Assembly (NCBI RefSeq): GCF_963576615.1
Contig: NC_088711.1
Span: 16,586,182 to 16,650,181 of the forward strand
Direction: 5' to 3'
Length of the DNA: 64,000 nt
Source: Watersipora subatra
Taxonomy: Eukaryota > Bryozoa > Gymnolaemata > Cheilostomatida > Watersiporidae
Positions 23,801-32,949 of the stretch are shown here, one piece after another. The notes beneath the pieces are model-generated. The model saw only the letters and a program-made list of their open reading frames with translations. It did no database searches and was not told the DNA's origin. Numbering within the stretch: position 1 is the stretch's first letter; each line of letters opens with the position of its first letter. The position numbers and the translations under genes were made by a program.

Positions 23801-26123
23801 TTGAAAAATGCTAAATAGGGAACGAGTTGCTGACCAATTAAACGGATTGGCAGCCCGGTTCGAAAGTGATACGCCTTAGCTACTCTGCTATTGGCTGATG
23901 CTCGGCAACTTTTGGCCATCCCATTGCCCATTTGTTTCTTGCTGGTACATACGTTCAGGTACAATGTGTCTCACACGGTTTCAGATGCTAGTGGAATTAG
24001 GTGAACGCTTAGCCTAGACAGCCAATGCCAAAGGTGAACACAGTTTGTAGTTTTCATTTGTTATTTTTCTGTTTTTTTCTTTCTAAATGTACTTTTCATA
24101 TTTATTGTTTAATAATATAATTGTAACGTGTAGTTTTTACTGGTGTAACGCTTATTTATAATTTGTAAAATATTACATTGAAGTTTTGTCGGACTTGGAA
24201 CAGAGTAGGACAATTATAGGGTAAAAAGCATTCCTACTCGCGAAATCTTCTGATTACAAAACCGCTTTCGGAATGAATTGATCGCCTGAGTAGAGTTTCC
24301 ACGGTATAGCTAATTTGTGACAATTTGTGACGGTAAACACAAATATATTTTAACCTCATAGACTTGAAATACTATCTGACACTAGCGTGCTTTCTACTAA
24401 ATTAGATTTCATTCTATAAAGTGACCGATCTCAGAGACCATTATAAGAATTCCTCCAATTGGCAAGTTCTATACTTTTTATTTGGTCTATTGACGCTGTT
24501 AAACAATAGAGCTAACCAAAAATCAACAGACTTATTCAAAATCTTTAGCAGTGTCCTTTTAATAGATATTTCACGCTTGATTTCTACTCAAGGATATAGC
24601 AAAAGCTCAGCTTGTAGGCTATTCAGCCAAGAGGCGGAAGTGATTACATGTCAAATGAGGCACCAAACATTTTTCGTGTCATTCATTATCAGTCATGGAA
24701 TACTTGTCATCTTTGCAAAATCCTTGCTTCCTAAAGCACATAGAGAGTTAATCGAAAATGAAGATGAGCAAAAGGTCATCACTTTTGAGGAGTTTTCTTA
24801 CTTATATATAGTAGAAGTTCAGTGATAATTTCTAATAAGAAATGAAAATTGTAGCCAAGCTTTTAACAAGCATTTGCTACGTCTTAATATTTATCTAACT
24901 TTGCAAAAAGGGATTTCAACTCAAATAACGATCACTATGTTTTCATTGTGTGGATGATGCCGATTTGGAATTGTGTGCACTTTGAGTTACACTGATAAGT
25001 ATTTCAATGTACATTCGCATGTCATGCATTACCGCTGGGACTCTGTTAAACAAAATTAAAGAATTTTACACCCTCCCATCAATGCTCTTTTGCATATTTA
25101 AGTTCTCCTATCTACGACGTTTTCTTGACGACTGCGATTAACTGTTCTTTTCTGAGCTTTTAAGAGCTTGTAATCACATTTCCACATATTTTGCGTGTAC
25201 AACACAGCAGAGTAAGACATAGTATACCTTTTGATACCAAATAACTGTAATGTGAATTTTGTTGCAAGTCAACCTTTAAGAATTCGATGCACTCAATTAC
25301 TAAGGAGTTATTTTCTTTTGGCTCAAATATTTTTGAGTTTGTTTAAAATAGCCTAATATTCATTATAAAACAAGTGTAATTAAGGAAGTCTGTATATCAC
25401 ATCTAATTTTCTGAGTATGAATAGCTAAAGAATGTAGTTTATCGTGTGTCACTGTCATCGACACACGCGATACTAGATCCTTATTGCTATAAAGGGAAGG
25501 ACAACAAAATTATATACTATTTGGATTTTCGGTTTGTTTCTGTCAAACTCTCTTGCATATTGCAAAAACAATGGAAAATCTTCCATTTTTAGCTGCAAAA
25601 AAATATGAAAATAGTTGATATATTTTGAATGCTTATTCAGCAGCCCTCAAAAGCCCTCTTACATAAACAGCAGACCATTGGGAACAAATATAAAGTTGGT
25701 TTGGACATACAACAAAATACAAAAACTTATTATGAAATAAGATATGCGAAGTTCTCATGCATGATTTCTCATGCATGAGAACATTTCTCAGTTCTCATAA
25801 TTTTTGCATAAGGAGAGACAGAGAATATTCAAAACGAGCAGTCGAGTGATTTTTCCATGTGTTAATCAGCAATAGGAAATATACCGAGTAATATAATCTG
25901 CTTCCATGACAGCTTTTAATTGTTGATGGTAGACGACTGCGGCTGACAATTTAAGGAATATTTTACAGATGCTCCTCATCGGTTTGAGTCTCTGATAAGG
26001 CTGATTCCCCTAGTAGACAACACCAGTCAAGCGCATGCCAAATCACTACACAAGATAAAATGCAATGTACCTTCTGCTGAGCATCCCTTCCCTCCCCTCC
26101 ATAAAGAGATCTTTTCCTCATGA
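5589..26123 (+). CDS. Divergent NR1-like nuclear hormone receptor, C-terminal part (5 exons; 5' end outside window)
   Basis: Exons: 5589-6445, 12732-12976, 20388-20524, 23565-23657, 25969-26123 (stop TGA 26121-26123). All junctions are GT-AG and phases agree, giving 494 residues in the window. The first exon begins with 'SRLGRRPKK', the basic C-terminal extension that follows the zinc-finger domain of nuclear receptors, so the DNA-binding domain must be encoded upstream. A long hinge rich in Met, Ser and Pro follows. Exons 2-5 encode a complete ligand-binding domain (about 210 aa). The helix 3-5 signature is visible ('[17 protein letters not shown]'), as is helix 10 ('[11 protein letters not shown]') and a helix 12/AF-2 'FPPLHKEIF' five residues before the end. 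These proteins are ligand-regulated or constitutive nuclear transcription factors. The IPGF...DQ...L.K motif is like E75/Rev-erb/ROR (known family trait), but helices 6-9 are strongly diverged, so I do not name a subgroup. Possible AATAAA signals occur near 26808 and 26940. Confidence 0.85.
6460..7449. mobile_element. TIR element, copy b of the CAGTAGACGCTCC family
   Basis: It begins CAGTAGACGCTCCTATAACA and ends with the inverse 'ttacgttgtaggagcacct'. It contains an internal triplication (6544-6681). It shares with the 3934-4788 copy the ends and inner segments such as 'gtcacgag' and 'tgttcgtataacataaaat'. The left end lies 15 bases after the splice donor of the receptor exon, so the element forms the start of that intron. 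Confidence 0.7.
6544..6681. repeat. 46-bp tandem repeat, 3 copies
   Basis: Three nearly identical units starting 'tttatataacgtcaagtatc' and ending 'ccaaagtcga'. The array sits inside the TIR element at 6460-7449 and is not seen in its relatives, so it arose after insertion. Confidence 0.9.
7501..9436. mobile_element. pogo/Tigger-like TIR element, full-length copy
   Basis: The left end is CAGTGCACCCTCGAGATACG and the right end is its exact inverse complement. Both are flanked by TA. The CAGTg.acCCTCG...TACGA consensus is typical of pogo-like Tc1/mariner elements (established knowledge). Subterminal repeats 'aaaattcgtatatcggggt' near both ends fit that group. The 1.94-kb interior has no reading frame that I recognise as a DDE transposase, so this is probably a non-autonomous or decayed copy. 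A shorter relative in reverse orientation lies at 39613-40323. Confidence 0.8.
9478..9932. mobile_element. Short TIR element, copy 2 of the AAGGCTGGTTCACAC family
   Basis: The right end is ATAGTGTGAACCAGCCTTTA. The left end ('aaaggctcacattgtatcgc') is degraded. The body matches the 621-1078 copy closely (for example the 'gcgaaaac...aaggtttcttc' and 'gatgcaaacgcggatgggt' segments). It starts about 40 bp after the pogo-like element at 7501-9436, so the two lie almost end to end. Confidence 0.7.
12192..12395. repeat. 22-bp minisatellite (about 9 units)
   Basis: The unit is roughly 'gactaggtatgactggagat' plus 'at'; single-base variants appear near both ends. It lies in a receptor intron about 340 bp before the exon at 12732. 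Confidence 0.9.
13122..13543. mobile_element. Short TIR element, copy 3 of the AAGGCTGGTTCACAC family
   Basis: Ends are AAGGCTGGTTTGCACTGTCGAC and its inverse GTGTCGACCAGCCTT. The ends have drifted together relative to the other two copies (GTCGAC in both), which suggests a sub-family that moved with matched TIRs. The body keeps the 'gcagctgtcaaa' and 'gtgtgaacattgttatca' landmarks. Confidence 0.75.
13557..13815. repeat. Degenerate tandem repeat of about 36 bp
   Basis: Seven or so imperfect units built on 'ctagctgtatattgaccaat' with changing spacers such as 'atatcgctact'. It runs directly into the interspersed repeat that begins at about 13830. Confidence 0.8.
13830..14975 (+). mobile_element. 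Interspersed repeat, copy B, with tRNA-like 3' part
   Basis: The head is GCCCAGCGGTGCCCGGG; the body matches copies at 1603-2577 and 53181-53955. A cluster of three hairpins (14654-14778) follows and is not seen in the other copies. The last part (14791-14975) starts 'gggtctgtatagttcagtgg', a tRNA-like A-box region, and ends with the family tail 'ctttgagaaatatata'. A composite retroposon, or an insertion of a SINE into the older repeat, is likely. Confidence 0.6.
14654..14778. repeat. Three consecutive perfect hairpins
   Basis: Arms: 14654-14663 with 14671-14680 (10 bp); 14681-14696 with 14706-14721 (16 bp, CATATGCGTGTG core); 14738-14755 with 14761-14778 (18 bp, 5-bp loop). All arms are perfect. 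The first two are directly adjacent. Confidence 0.95.
15059..15758 (-). pseudogene. LINE ORF fragment with CCHC knuckle and restriction-like endonuclease (3' part)
   Basis: Reading on the - strand from 15758 to the stop at 15059-15061, the frame is open except for one in-frame TGA at 15548-15550. It encodes a C-x2-C...H-x4-C knuckle ('[18 protein letters not shown]') followed by '[20 protein letters not shown]', the PD...D spacing of the restriction-like endonuclease found at the C-terminus of R2/R4/NeSL-type LINEs (family knowledge). It ends '[13 protein letters not shown]'. The reverse transcriptase is absent, so the copy is 5'-truncated. The upstream 5' piece continues at 17567-17721, on the other side of an inserted TIR element. 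Confidence 0.8.
15926..16235. repeat. Tandem duplication of about 155 bp inside the TIR element
   Basis: The two units share 'actaaacgta', 'gagttcc', 'aaaatcat', 'acaaaattattc' and an ATG-GC start context (near 16048 and 16198). Identity is moderate, so the duplication is not recent. Confidence 0.7.
16198..16504 (+). pseudogene. Unrecognised two-exon-like frame carried by the TIR element
   Basis: From the ATG at 16198 a frame runs (one TAG after four codons) through '[14 protein letters not shown]' and an acidic stretch '[10 protein letters not shown]' to a GT at about 16309. A 'ctgcag' acceptor near 16466 continues in phase with '[12 protein letters not shown]' and a stop at about 16502-16504. 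The acidic, Ser/Asp-rich character is visible; the function is unknown. It could be a captured host exon pair or the N-terminus of a lost transposase. Low certainty. Confidence 0.35.
16771..17263 (-). pseudogene. Unrecognised frame with A-run frameshift, carried by the TIR element
   Basis: On the - strand a frame from about 17263 gives '[19 protein letters not shown]' and then '[14 protein letters not shown]'. A run of A residues near 16990-17010 shifts it into a second frame that continues '[18 protein letters not shown]' and stops at 16771. A 'cgcag' acceptor near 17040 could instead make the second frame a separate exon. No family recognised. Together with the + strand frame it shows the element is not just junk between TIRs. 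Confidence 0.35.
17567..17721 (-). pseudogene. LINE ORF fragment, 5' piece of the interrupted element
   Basis: The - strand frame reads '[18 protein letters not shown]' and then '[16 protein letters not shown]' up to 'DLHPTY', where the TIR element cuts in. The 'W..KPLHG.Y' motif precedes the knuckle/endonuclease region in this LINE type (family knowledge), so this piece joins in frame to the fragment at 15059-15758. Confidence 0.7.
17729..17764. repeat. Perfect 16-bp hairpin
   Basis: GCATATGCTTTGATGC, a 4-bp spacer TTAT, then the exact inverse complement. It lies at the 5' truncation edge of the LINE fragment and just before the TA-rich tract. Confidence 0.9.
17785..17970. repeat. TA microsatellite with flanking GAGGAGGAGC inverted copies
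   Basis: A (TA)n tract of about 65 bp is bracketed by GCTCCTCCTC and GAGGAGGAGC, followed by further TA-rich sequence with partial inverted copies of the same motif. The whole can fold back on itself. Confidence 0.85.
17975..18347 (+). mobile_element. SINE-type repeat with GACTAGCTGTGCTACCCGGC head
   Basis: The head 'gactagctgtgctacccggc' matches the head of the copy at 53181. The 3' half (18186-18347) is a tRNA-like segment closely related to the SINE at 4962-5121, ending 'aactctgagaaatacat'. This copy shows that head and tRNA-like tail occur together in one unit of about 370 bp. Confidence 0.65.
20903..21801. mobile_element. MITE with about 120-bp terminal inverted repeats, copy 1
   Basis: Left terminus 'ttaaaggtttacttgcaac' and right terminus 'gttgcaagtcaacttttaa' are inverse. 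The inverted match continues for about 120 bp on each side, through 'ggtgcaaaatatgtggaaat' and 'acaagctcttaaaagctcaa'. The middle (about 650 bp) is non-coding. A second full copy in reverse orientation is at 58457-59340 and a solo right end at 25130-25279. Confidence 0.85.
21984..22150. repeat. Palindromic tandem array of ACATGTAAGTACATGT type
   Basis: About 160 bp of alternating 'acatgtaagt' and 'acatgtactt' blocks, so each neighbouring pair is self-complementary. The array can form many alternative hairpins or cruciforms. Confidence 0.9.
24421..24825 (+). other. Unassigned 134-codon open frame in a receptor intron
   Basis: The frame is open for 134 codons but starts at GTG, not ATG. It has two hydrophobic stretches ('[12 protein letters not shown]' and '[16 protein letters not shown]') that could be membrane segments. 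I recognise no family, and there is no clear splice context. In this AT-rich DNA a frame of this length can occur by chance or be a degraded transposon piece. Reported because it is the longest frame without an explanation. Confidence 0.2.
25130..25279. mobile_element. Solo terminus of the long-TIR MITE
   Basis: Matches the right 130-150 bp of the elements at 20903-21801 and 58457-59340, from 'gcgattaactgttc' to 'gttgcaagtcaacctttaa'. No matching left end is found nearby, so this is a deletion remnant. Confidence 0.8.
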
Positions 26124-27147
26124 TTTCTTCAACAGCACCACCTTGTCAACTGTTACTAGATGCCAGCTGGGTTTTGTATTATCTCATGGAGGGTTTGTTA
26201 CAAAGGGGGTGCAGGCGAATGGCAAGCAATTAATAGCCTTATTCTCACCAAAAAATGTGTCACAGCCTGCCATACTTACAGAGCCTACTCAAAACTTTTT
26301 GTAGATTTTATGAGATTATCGGGATTTTTCTATCATTTGCGATTGTTTTTGTTGTTTGAAGTGATCTGGTTGCCAGGATGTTTCAAGATTAAAGTTGATA
26401 AAACTTGATCACGATTAAAGGTTGATAGTTAAATGATGTCACTAGTTGCTATCATTGCTATTAAGTAGTTATATATATTATTATTATGTATTATTATATA
26501 GTTGATATCAACTATTGCGTTCAAATTGCAGAATTACGCATCTCTATTCTGTCAGTCTCTTTGCAATTAGAGACATAATAATCACACTTTTACTTGATCT
26601 AGCGTTTTAATCCTGATAAAGTTTTATCAATTTAAATTATGAAACATTTTGACAATCAGATCACCTCAAACATAAAAAAATCAATTGCAAATGATAGAAA
26701 AATATCGATAATTTCTGCTAAAATTTACTAAATATTTTATGCAAGTTTGTCTTTAATAACTGGTAAATTTAAACTGCAGAGAGGTACCTACAAATGTTCT
26801 ACGAAATAAAAGTTCAGCACAAAGCCAACATTTAAACTATGTTTGTTCATGAATATTTCTTAGCATAATTTCTACTAACAATCAACTGCTAGCAGCCAAG
26901 CAGCAGTTTTATGTCTCAGGGTAGTTGAAGCTTTCAAATAAAATAAACCCTACTGTTTTTGAACCTGTGACAAGACACTTTTTAAACTGTCATATGATGC
27001 CATTGGTGCTGATAATATAACAATGCTTTTTTAGTTTATCAGTTTGTATTTGTATCCTAACAATAATACATGTCTATCTGACAGGCAGAAACAAGTGAAA
27101 AGTCACCTCAACAAGGCTGCTTAGCATGTTTAGACTTCCATTAGCTG

Positions 27148-27330
27148 TGCATATATATAAATATATATTTATATATAAATATATATTTATATATAAATGT
27201 GTATAAATATATTTATAAATTTATTTATAAATATACATGTATATATAAATCTATTTATACATGTATATGTATTTTGGTATTAATAAATATATGTTATTAT
27301 ATGTATTATATATACATGTGTATATATATA
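27148..27330. repeat. AT-rich palindromic low-complexity tract
   Basis: Repeated 'atatatttatatataaat' blocks, many self-complementary, followed by 'tatatgtat' variants. No coding potential. Confidence 0.9.
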
Positions 27331-27810
27331 CACGGTCGTGTTGAGAAGCCAATGTAATATAGCTAATACAGTATTTCCATGTGCAAATCTGTATAAAGGT
27401 AGTTAACACAAACAAGAATTGTACCTAATTTTTCACTTAGAAGAGAATAAACAGTCGATATCTGTATCCTTTTGTGAAACCCATAACAGCAAAAACCGCT
27501 CTCTATTACCTTTAGGTAAATTACTTATCAGTTTTTTTGGTATACACTGTAAGTGCATTTGAAAGTTTTTTATATTTGGTTTATTCATAGAAATATATTG
27601 ATGATAATTAAGCATTTGCTAAATGCCAAACTGTTAATCCTCATAAAATAATGGTATTTGCCTCCCCCAAAATGAAACAATTAACTTGTTTATGTCAAAA
27701 ATACATTAACACCTATATTACTGATCAGACGCTTTTTTGTTTTGACAAAACCAATTAACTATTTCACTTTTTTGGTCCTTGGTCCCTAATCACATATGCA
27801 ATGTGAAATG

Positions 27811-28001
27811 TGCACACAAACGTATTAAGTTTTGCAAATGCGCGCCTACATCTCTAACACATGCCTACACATATAATAGTGTGATTATGATAGTTGAAAA
27901 CAGATTCATCGGTACTGAAACTGATGTGTGTAAGTTATATCACCAACTCAGGTCTTGGTAAATCAGTGATCTAGACTAGTGATAGCAAAAAGAACTGAGA
28001 A
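27811..28001 (+). repeat. Direct repeat copy 1 flanking CCNQ
   Basis: About 190 bp, from 'tgcacacaaacgtattaagt' to 'gcaaaaagaactgagaa', repeated in the same orientation at 31521-31722 with few differences (a small insertion near the start of copy 2). The two copies bracket the CCNQ coding region. Confidence 0.9.
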
Positions 28002-28241
28002 ACATGACAGAGCCTTTAACTAATATTTATGAATTGAGATTGTATTAATAGTGGAGGTGCATAGTTATAGCCCCCACATGAGTGTAACAAATCACTGCTG
28101 AAACAGGGCTATAGACTGGCGTATTAAAACCAGCAAATGAAAGAACAATAATCACAAGGAATAATAGAAATTGATGAATATATATTATTTACAACTAAAC
28201 AATTGACCATGCTGAGCACAAATGAATGACATAATTTAACA

Positions 28242-31200
28242 TCACTTTATAAAGCGTTCATTTTCAATTAATAGGAGCATTTGATCTGCCAGAAGCGTGA
28301 TATCACTGAGTTGAATGTCATCAACAAACACCTACAATGAGAAAACTGCAGTGCAACAAGATGCATCCAGATAGGATATAGCAAGCATTTTTAAACAGAA
28401 AAATGCAAATAAAACAGTCAATGCCTGATATTTAATAAAACGGTCAACTGTAGAGGCATATACCTACTCTGTACATGAAAAGCATTGCTCAAAACACCAA
28501 TGAGCTGTACCATTACATGATATAGTATGAATTACCGAAACATTGTGAGGTAAAGAGTTGTCCCTCCTTGCTAGATTATGGGTGAGCAACTTCCATATAA
28601 AATAAAAGCATTAGGAAACTGATAGGCTGAAGGTACTTAGGTACTGGGACGGGTATAACTGGAGTGTCTCAGAACCTGCATGCAACCTCAGAACCTCTAT
28701 GCAACCATACATGCATGCATACATGCATGTATGCATGCATGCATAGAGGTTCTGAGGTTGCATGCAGGTTCTGAGACACTCCAGTTATACCCGTCCTAGG
28801 TACTGAAGGTATATTCGGCTCCGCAGATATAAAAGATGTAGGAGTTTCTATAACAGTATGCCTGATGAAATAATATTCTTCAAAAGCCAATTTTAAGTTA
28901 AAGCTAGAACTAGCTAAAGAAGCCAAAATATGGAATTAATAATGTTTGTCCTTGCCAGATAGCTATTCCACAAGATCCTCATTTGAAATACAAATCTGTA
29001 TCAAGAATTATAACAAAGTGCATGAAGGAGCAAATTAGGCTGCCTCAAGCTATTCAATAAATTCAATGTCAAACATACTCACAGCTGGATATATACATAT
29101 TATAACTAGCTATGCAACTACTATAACAAGCTATGTACCTACCATAACAACCTATTTACCTACCATAATGAGCTATAACCATAACATATTTAAAAAAATA
29201 CTTCAGTATATGACTGAACATTGGCACATCAACAGTTCCAGCAGGTGCAATGTAAACAATGAAATCTGATTGATGTATGTGACATACATACTTTCCACCA
29301 TGACTTTTCACAGTGTTCCTCCAATGGTACCTTCATTTGGAGAGCTTCCAATGCGATATAACACACCGTCAGAGCCAGATGATCTGGTCTGCTAGTTACA
29401 CACATTTTGCTATAGTGGCAGTCATGCAAAAGTGCCCAGGCCATCTTACAAAATGTTTGTGTTTCCTGCCTTGGATATAGCCAATCGCAAAGTGATCTGA
29501 GGTAATGAAGCAGGTACTACAAAACAAGCGTGTTCAACACTAAATATTTAGCAATCGATGCGTGAGTTTGAGCCACAACATTTATGAGTAGTATTCTAGG
29601 CCAATGATGGGAGCAGATTTATAACTCAAGTTCTAGGCAGAAGTGAGCAGTTTTTACACCAAGTTTTGAGGTTCTACACCAAATGGTGATGGTAAAAAAG
29701 GTGACACCAGAACAGACGCATGGTTAAGACTTAGGCTGTAAATGAACCGAAGAGCTAAAATACCTCTGATTTCTACTTGAAGGGCCAGATAATGACTTTT
29801 AGCATTTTAACTAGCTTTGGAATGCTAACAAGGATTTATCAGGTGACTAGTATAAAAACAAAGTGTTGCTATTATTATCGCTGAAGGTTACAGAAAAATT
29901 TTATTAATATCAAACACATAATTAGCGCTAGTACCCTCTTAGTGAGTAGCAAGAGGGTACTATTACTGTACTGACGCTCTAGTACTGCTAATACTGCAGT
30001 TACCCAGTGACTCACCTTGTGAGGATTGTCATAACTGAGCTGAAATCTTAGAATTCTACAGAGGAAAAGTTCAAATTGGATAAGAGAATCGACAAGCTGG
30101 CTGTATGTCTCATTTATCTCGAGGAAAGGTCTATCCGGGTGAAGAGTTCTGTACACATATACAACAACAATGTGTCAACTCACTCAAACTCTTAATCTTT
30201 CCGGTAACTTCTATAAAATGAACTACTTGTACTAACACTTTGGTTTGCTAGTTTCTAGTATAAGCTTCATCTAATAAGTGTCAACAGCATTTTAAGAGTG
30301 TTTATCCAGAGTGTAATACCCACCAAGTGTTGATATTACACTCAACATGGTTTAAAAGAGATACTTCGCACTCTTTTTTTGGCGTAGAAGATTCCAGATG
30401 CATTCTGTGCAAATGATAAAAGGAGTCTACAGAAGTTGTTTGCTCATTATTGAATATAAATCTAAAGCATTTGAAAAGTCATCTACAAACTATGACCTAT
30501 GACAGAAATATGAACACAAATAGCTATAAAACAACATCCAGATAGAACCAATGAACATCTGCACTAGACTAATATTATGAAGTCACAATGTAACTTACTA
30601 GACAAAATAAAACTAACTGCGGAAGTTCAAAAGAATCCTTACCGATATGCTACATTTATCACATCTCGTATCTTTATAGGAGAGTCATCAATCTTACAGG
30701 CAAGAAAAATAGATGCCATAGCTGCCATCTAAAAATACATGAAACTTAGAGCGTTGTCTAAGAAGCCGAAGATGACAGACATCAACTCATAGACATAGAG
30801 ACACTTACATACTCATCATAGTCCTCTGAGCCAACTGCGCTAGAGAACTTGTGAAAAAGCCAACAGGAGGTGCACCAAGTGATGGAACTCAAATCCAACT
30901 TGCGTGCTAAAAATCAGACAAGATGAAAGATGAATTGAATTTACTAACCTCAGTTGTGAAAACTAAGGAGACCTCAAGTAGCATTACAATGTCCACAAAA
31001 TAACATCATAAAGTATACCTCAATTCACCAAACCAAAACAACAAACATAAGAAGTAGCTGTAGGTTGCGCACTCCCTATTGAGAGAGAATAGCAACATAA
31101 AATCCCAAGTTGGTAAACATACCACAGGTTGTGAGAAATAAACAAGTAGAAAATGACTTTCTTTCATCCTCAGACAAACTGGACACAACTTTATCAGATG

Positions 31201-31291
31201 ACGTAACACTAGCAAAGCTGCACGGAGAACCTGCCACCTTAGTCTGACTACTCAGCATGTCCCAAAAACTATCAGAGGATTTGGCATCCAT
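28242..31291 (-). CDS. CCNQ: Cyclin Q (FAM58A), complete, six coding exons
   Basis: Coding exons in transcript order: 31123-31291, 30809-30906, 30643-30728, 30016-30148, 29292-29516, 28242-28331 (stop TCA at 28242-28244 on +). All junctions are GT-AG with agreeing phases; the product is 266 aa (human protein 248 aa). Recognition rests on colinear matches to the cyclin Q family: 'WLFHKF' and 'DYDEY' in the first cyclin helices; 'IFLACKI' and 'IRDVINVAYR'; 'CRILRFQLSYDNPHK'; 'YLLHYL' and 'AWALLHDCHY'; and 'EKSWWK.FVDDI' near the end. Cyclin Q activates CDK10 in the nucleus and cytoplasm (family knowledge). The first helix of the cyclin box (about residues 45-75) is more diverged than the rest and Cys-rich. 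The first coding exon is preceded by 'tgtgtttcag' five bases before the ATG, so an upstream non-coding exon is likely. A perfect foldback element sits in the last intron. Confidence 0.92.
28638..28805. mobile_element. Perfect foldback MITE with 9-bp target duplication
   Basis: Arms 28647-28703 and 28740-28796 are exact inverse complements (57 bp each, starting GGACGGGTATAACTGG). The 36-bp loop of 'catgcatg' type is itself palindromic. The direct repeat TAGGTACTG flanks both sides (28638-28646 and 28797-28805). The unmutated arms and target duplication point to recent insertion. A 9-bp duplication fits Mutator-like elements (inference). It lies in the last CCNQ intron. Confidence 0.9.
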
Positions 31292-31520
31292 CTTTCTGAA
31301 ACACAGGAGGTGTCATCTATATGCTGCAGAAAGCTTTCATCCAGTAATAACTACCAAAAACAGGTCAATCAAAAACACAAACTCATAAGAGAATATTTTA
31401 TGACCTAGGCTACATACATTTTAGCAAACATATAAGCAGACATTCGCATAACCATACATGCATCCACACATAAATACTTACACCAGATAACACATTTGAT
31501 CGCATGCATAGAAAAAATTG

Positions 31521-31722
31521 TGCACACAAACACACAGCAAATGTATTAAGCTGTGCAAATGCACGCCTACATATCTAACACATGCCTACACATATAATAG
31601 TGTGATTCTGATAGTTGAAAACAGATTCATCGGTACTGAAACTGATGTGTGTAAGTTATATCACAAACTCGGGTCTTGGTAAATCAGTGATCTAGACTGG
31701 TGATAGCAAAAAGAACTGAGAA
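31521..31722 (+). repeat. Direct repeat copy 2 flanking CCNQ
   Basis: Near-identical to 27811-28001, same orientation, 3.7 kb apart, lying about 230 bp upstream of the CCNQ start codon. See copy 1. Confidence 0.9.
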
Positions 31723-32214
31723 CACAACAAAGTTTTCAAAAGCTTGAATCATGATCATATAAATGATTAGAAGATGCATGAACCATAGGTTGACATTTGT
31801 GGCACCGCAAAAAAAAAACGATAACATCCTAGTCATCAAATTGTAGCAGGACTGTAATTAGTCAACTGGTTCGAAATGGTAAACTATGAAGAATTTTATA
31901 CTGATCAGATGATGTTGCAATGACATTTCTTTAGGAAACAAACATTCAGCCATTTGGACCAATCTATTTAGGACCCGATGATCAAGAGAGAAAGATTTTG
32001 ACATTCTTATTACAGTCTACACCACAACTTATCACAGTCTACACCATAATTTATCAGCCAATTCTGATCAGATACTAATTATTATCACTATTTTTATTTT
32101 CAACATGAACACCTGAAATGACTGTTTGACAAGCTGTTATTTGCCCTAATTGCTGTCTAATATGCTGTTTAAGCATTATCAGTAACACAGCCAGCACATC
32201 TAGACAAGTGTGAG

Positions 32215-32400
32215 TTGTCTTCTATATGTCTAGACAAATAGAGTCATTTGTCTAGACAAATGACTATGTCTAGACAAATGTCTATTTGTCTAGACAAATA
32301 AAACTCTATTTGTCTAGACAAATAGAGTCATTCTTCTATTTGTAACTTTTAAATTTTAAGAGTCTTGCAAATAGAAGAATGACGTTGGTATGTTTTTTCG
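32215..32400. repeat. Cluster of TTTGTCTAGACAAA palindromes
   Basis: The 14-bp palindrome TTTGTCTAGACAAA or a close form occurs about six times in 100 bp (32245-32330), with 'gagtcattcttctatttg' and its inverse 'caaatagaagaatgac' forming a larger stem at 32330-32385. The array can fold in many ways. Confidence 0.85.
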
Positions 32401-32949
32401 GGAACTTTCTAGCATGCTCGCAAAATTTTTGTTGTTGCAAATAGGTGTCTTATAAAACTTTTGAAAAAATAAATAAATACAAATATTAATTTTATTTTAG
32501 GCAAGCTTATCTAGCAACACTTAAATCATGGTGTTGACAATGCATCTATTTAAAGAGTGAATGCTTTATCCTCAACTCACAAATTAACAGTTAATACAGT
32601 TTTACAAAAAAAATTATTAAACTCGCAGCAACCATAAAAAATATAGCATTGAAAAGATTTCACACCATGCTAACATGGTTATAAAATGAACTAATGTATA
32701 TCGAAGTCTTATGTTGACACTAATAAGCAAACAACTTCAACCGACTTTATTTACTTGTTTGCACAAATTTTTATAAACAGAGAAATAAAATAATAAATGT
32801 GAAAGCTGCATAATTTATAATAAAAAAATAGCATAGTTCAATGATGTAAAACCACCAACTTTTTATACATTTCGGAAATAAGCTAAAAAGGTTAATAACC
32901 GAAAAGCGATAATAGCAATGAATAATTTTCATTGGCCCATTAGCGAGTA

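Larger units (their letters stand above)
23658..25968. other. Receptor intron, 2.3 kb
   Basis: Holds a solo MITE end (25130-25279) and an unassigned open frame (24421-24825). Around 24040-24310 there is sequence resembling the right part of the element at 49968-50778 ('ttaataatataattgtaacg' type, ending 'gagtttccacggta'), so a decayed TIR element end is likely. Nothing else is supported. Confidence 0.6.
26124..28241. other. Intergenic region between convergent receptor and CCNQ genes
   Basis: Receptor 3' UTR sequence is expected at the left. AT-rich, partly palindromic DNA lies at 27148-27330. One copy of a 190-bp direct repeat lies at 27811-28001. No other gene is supported. Confidence 0.7.
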
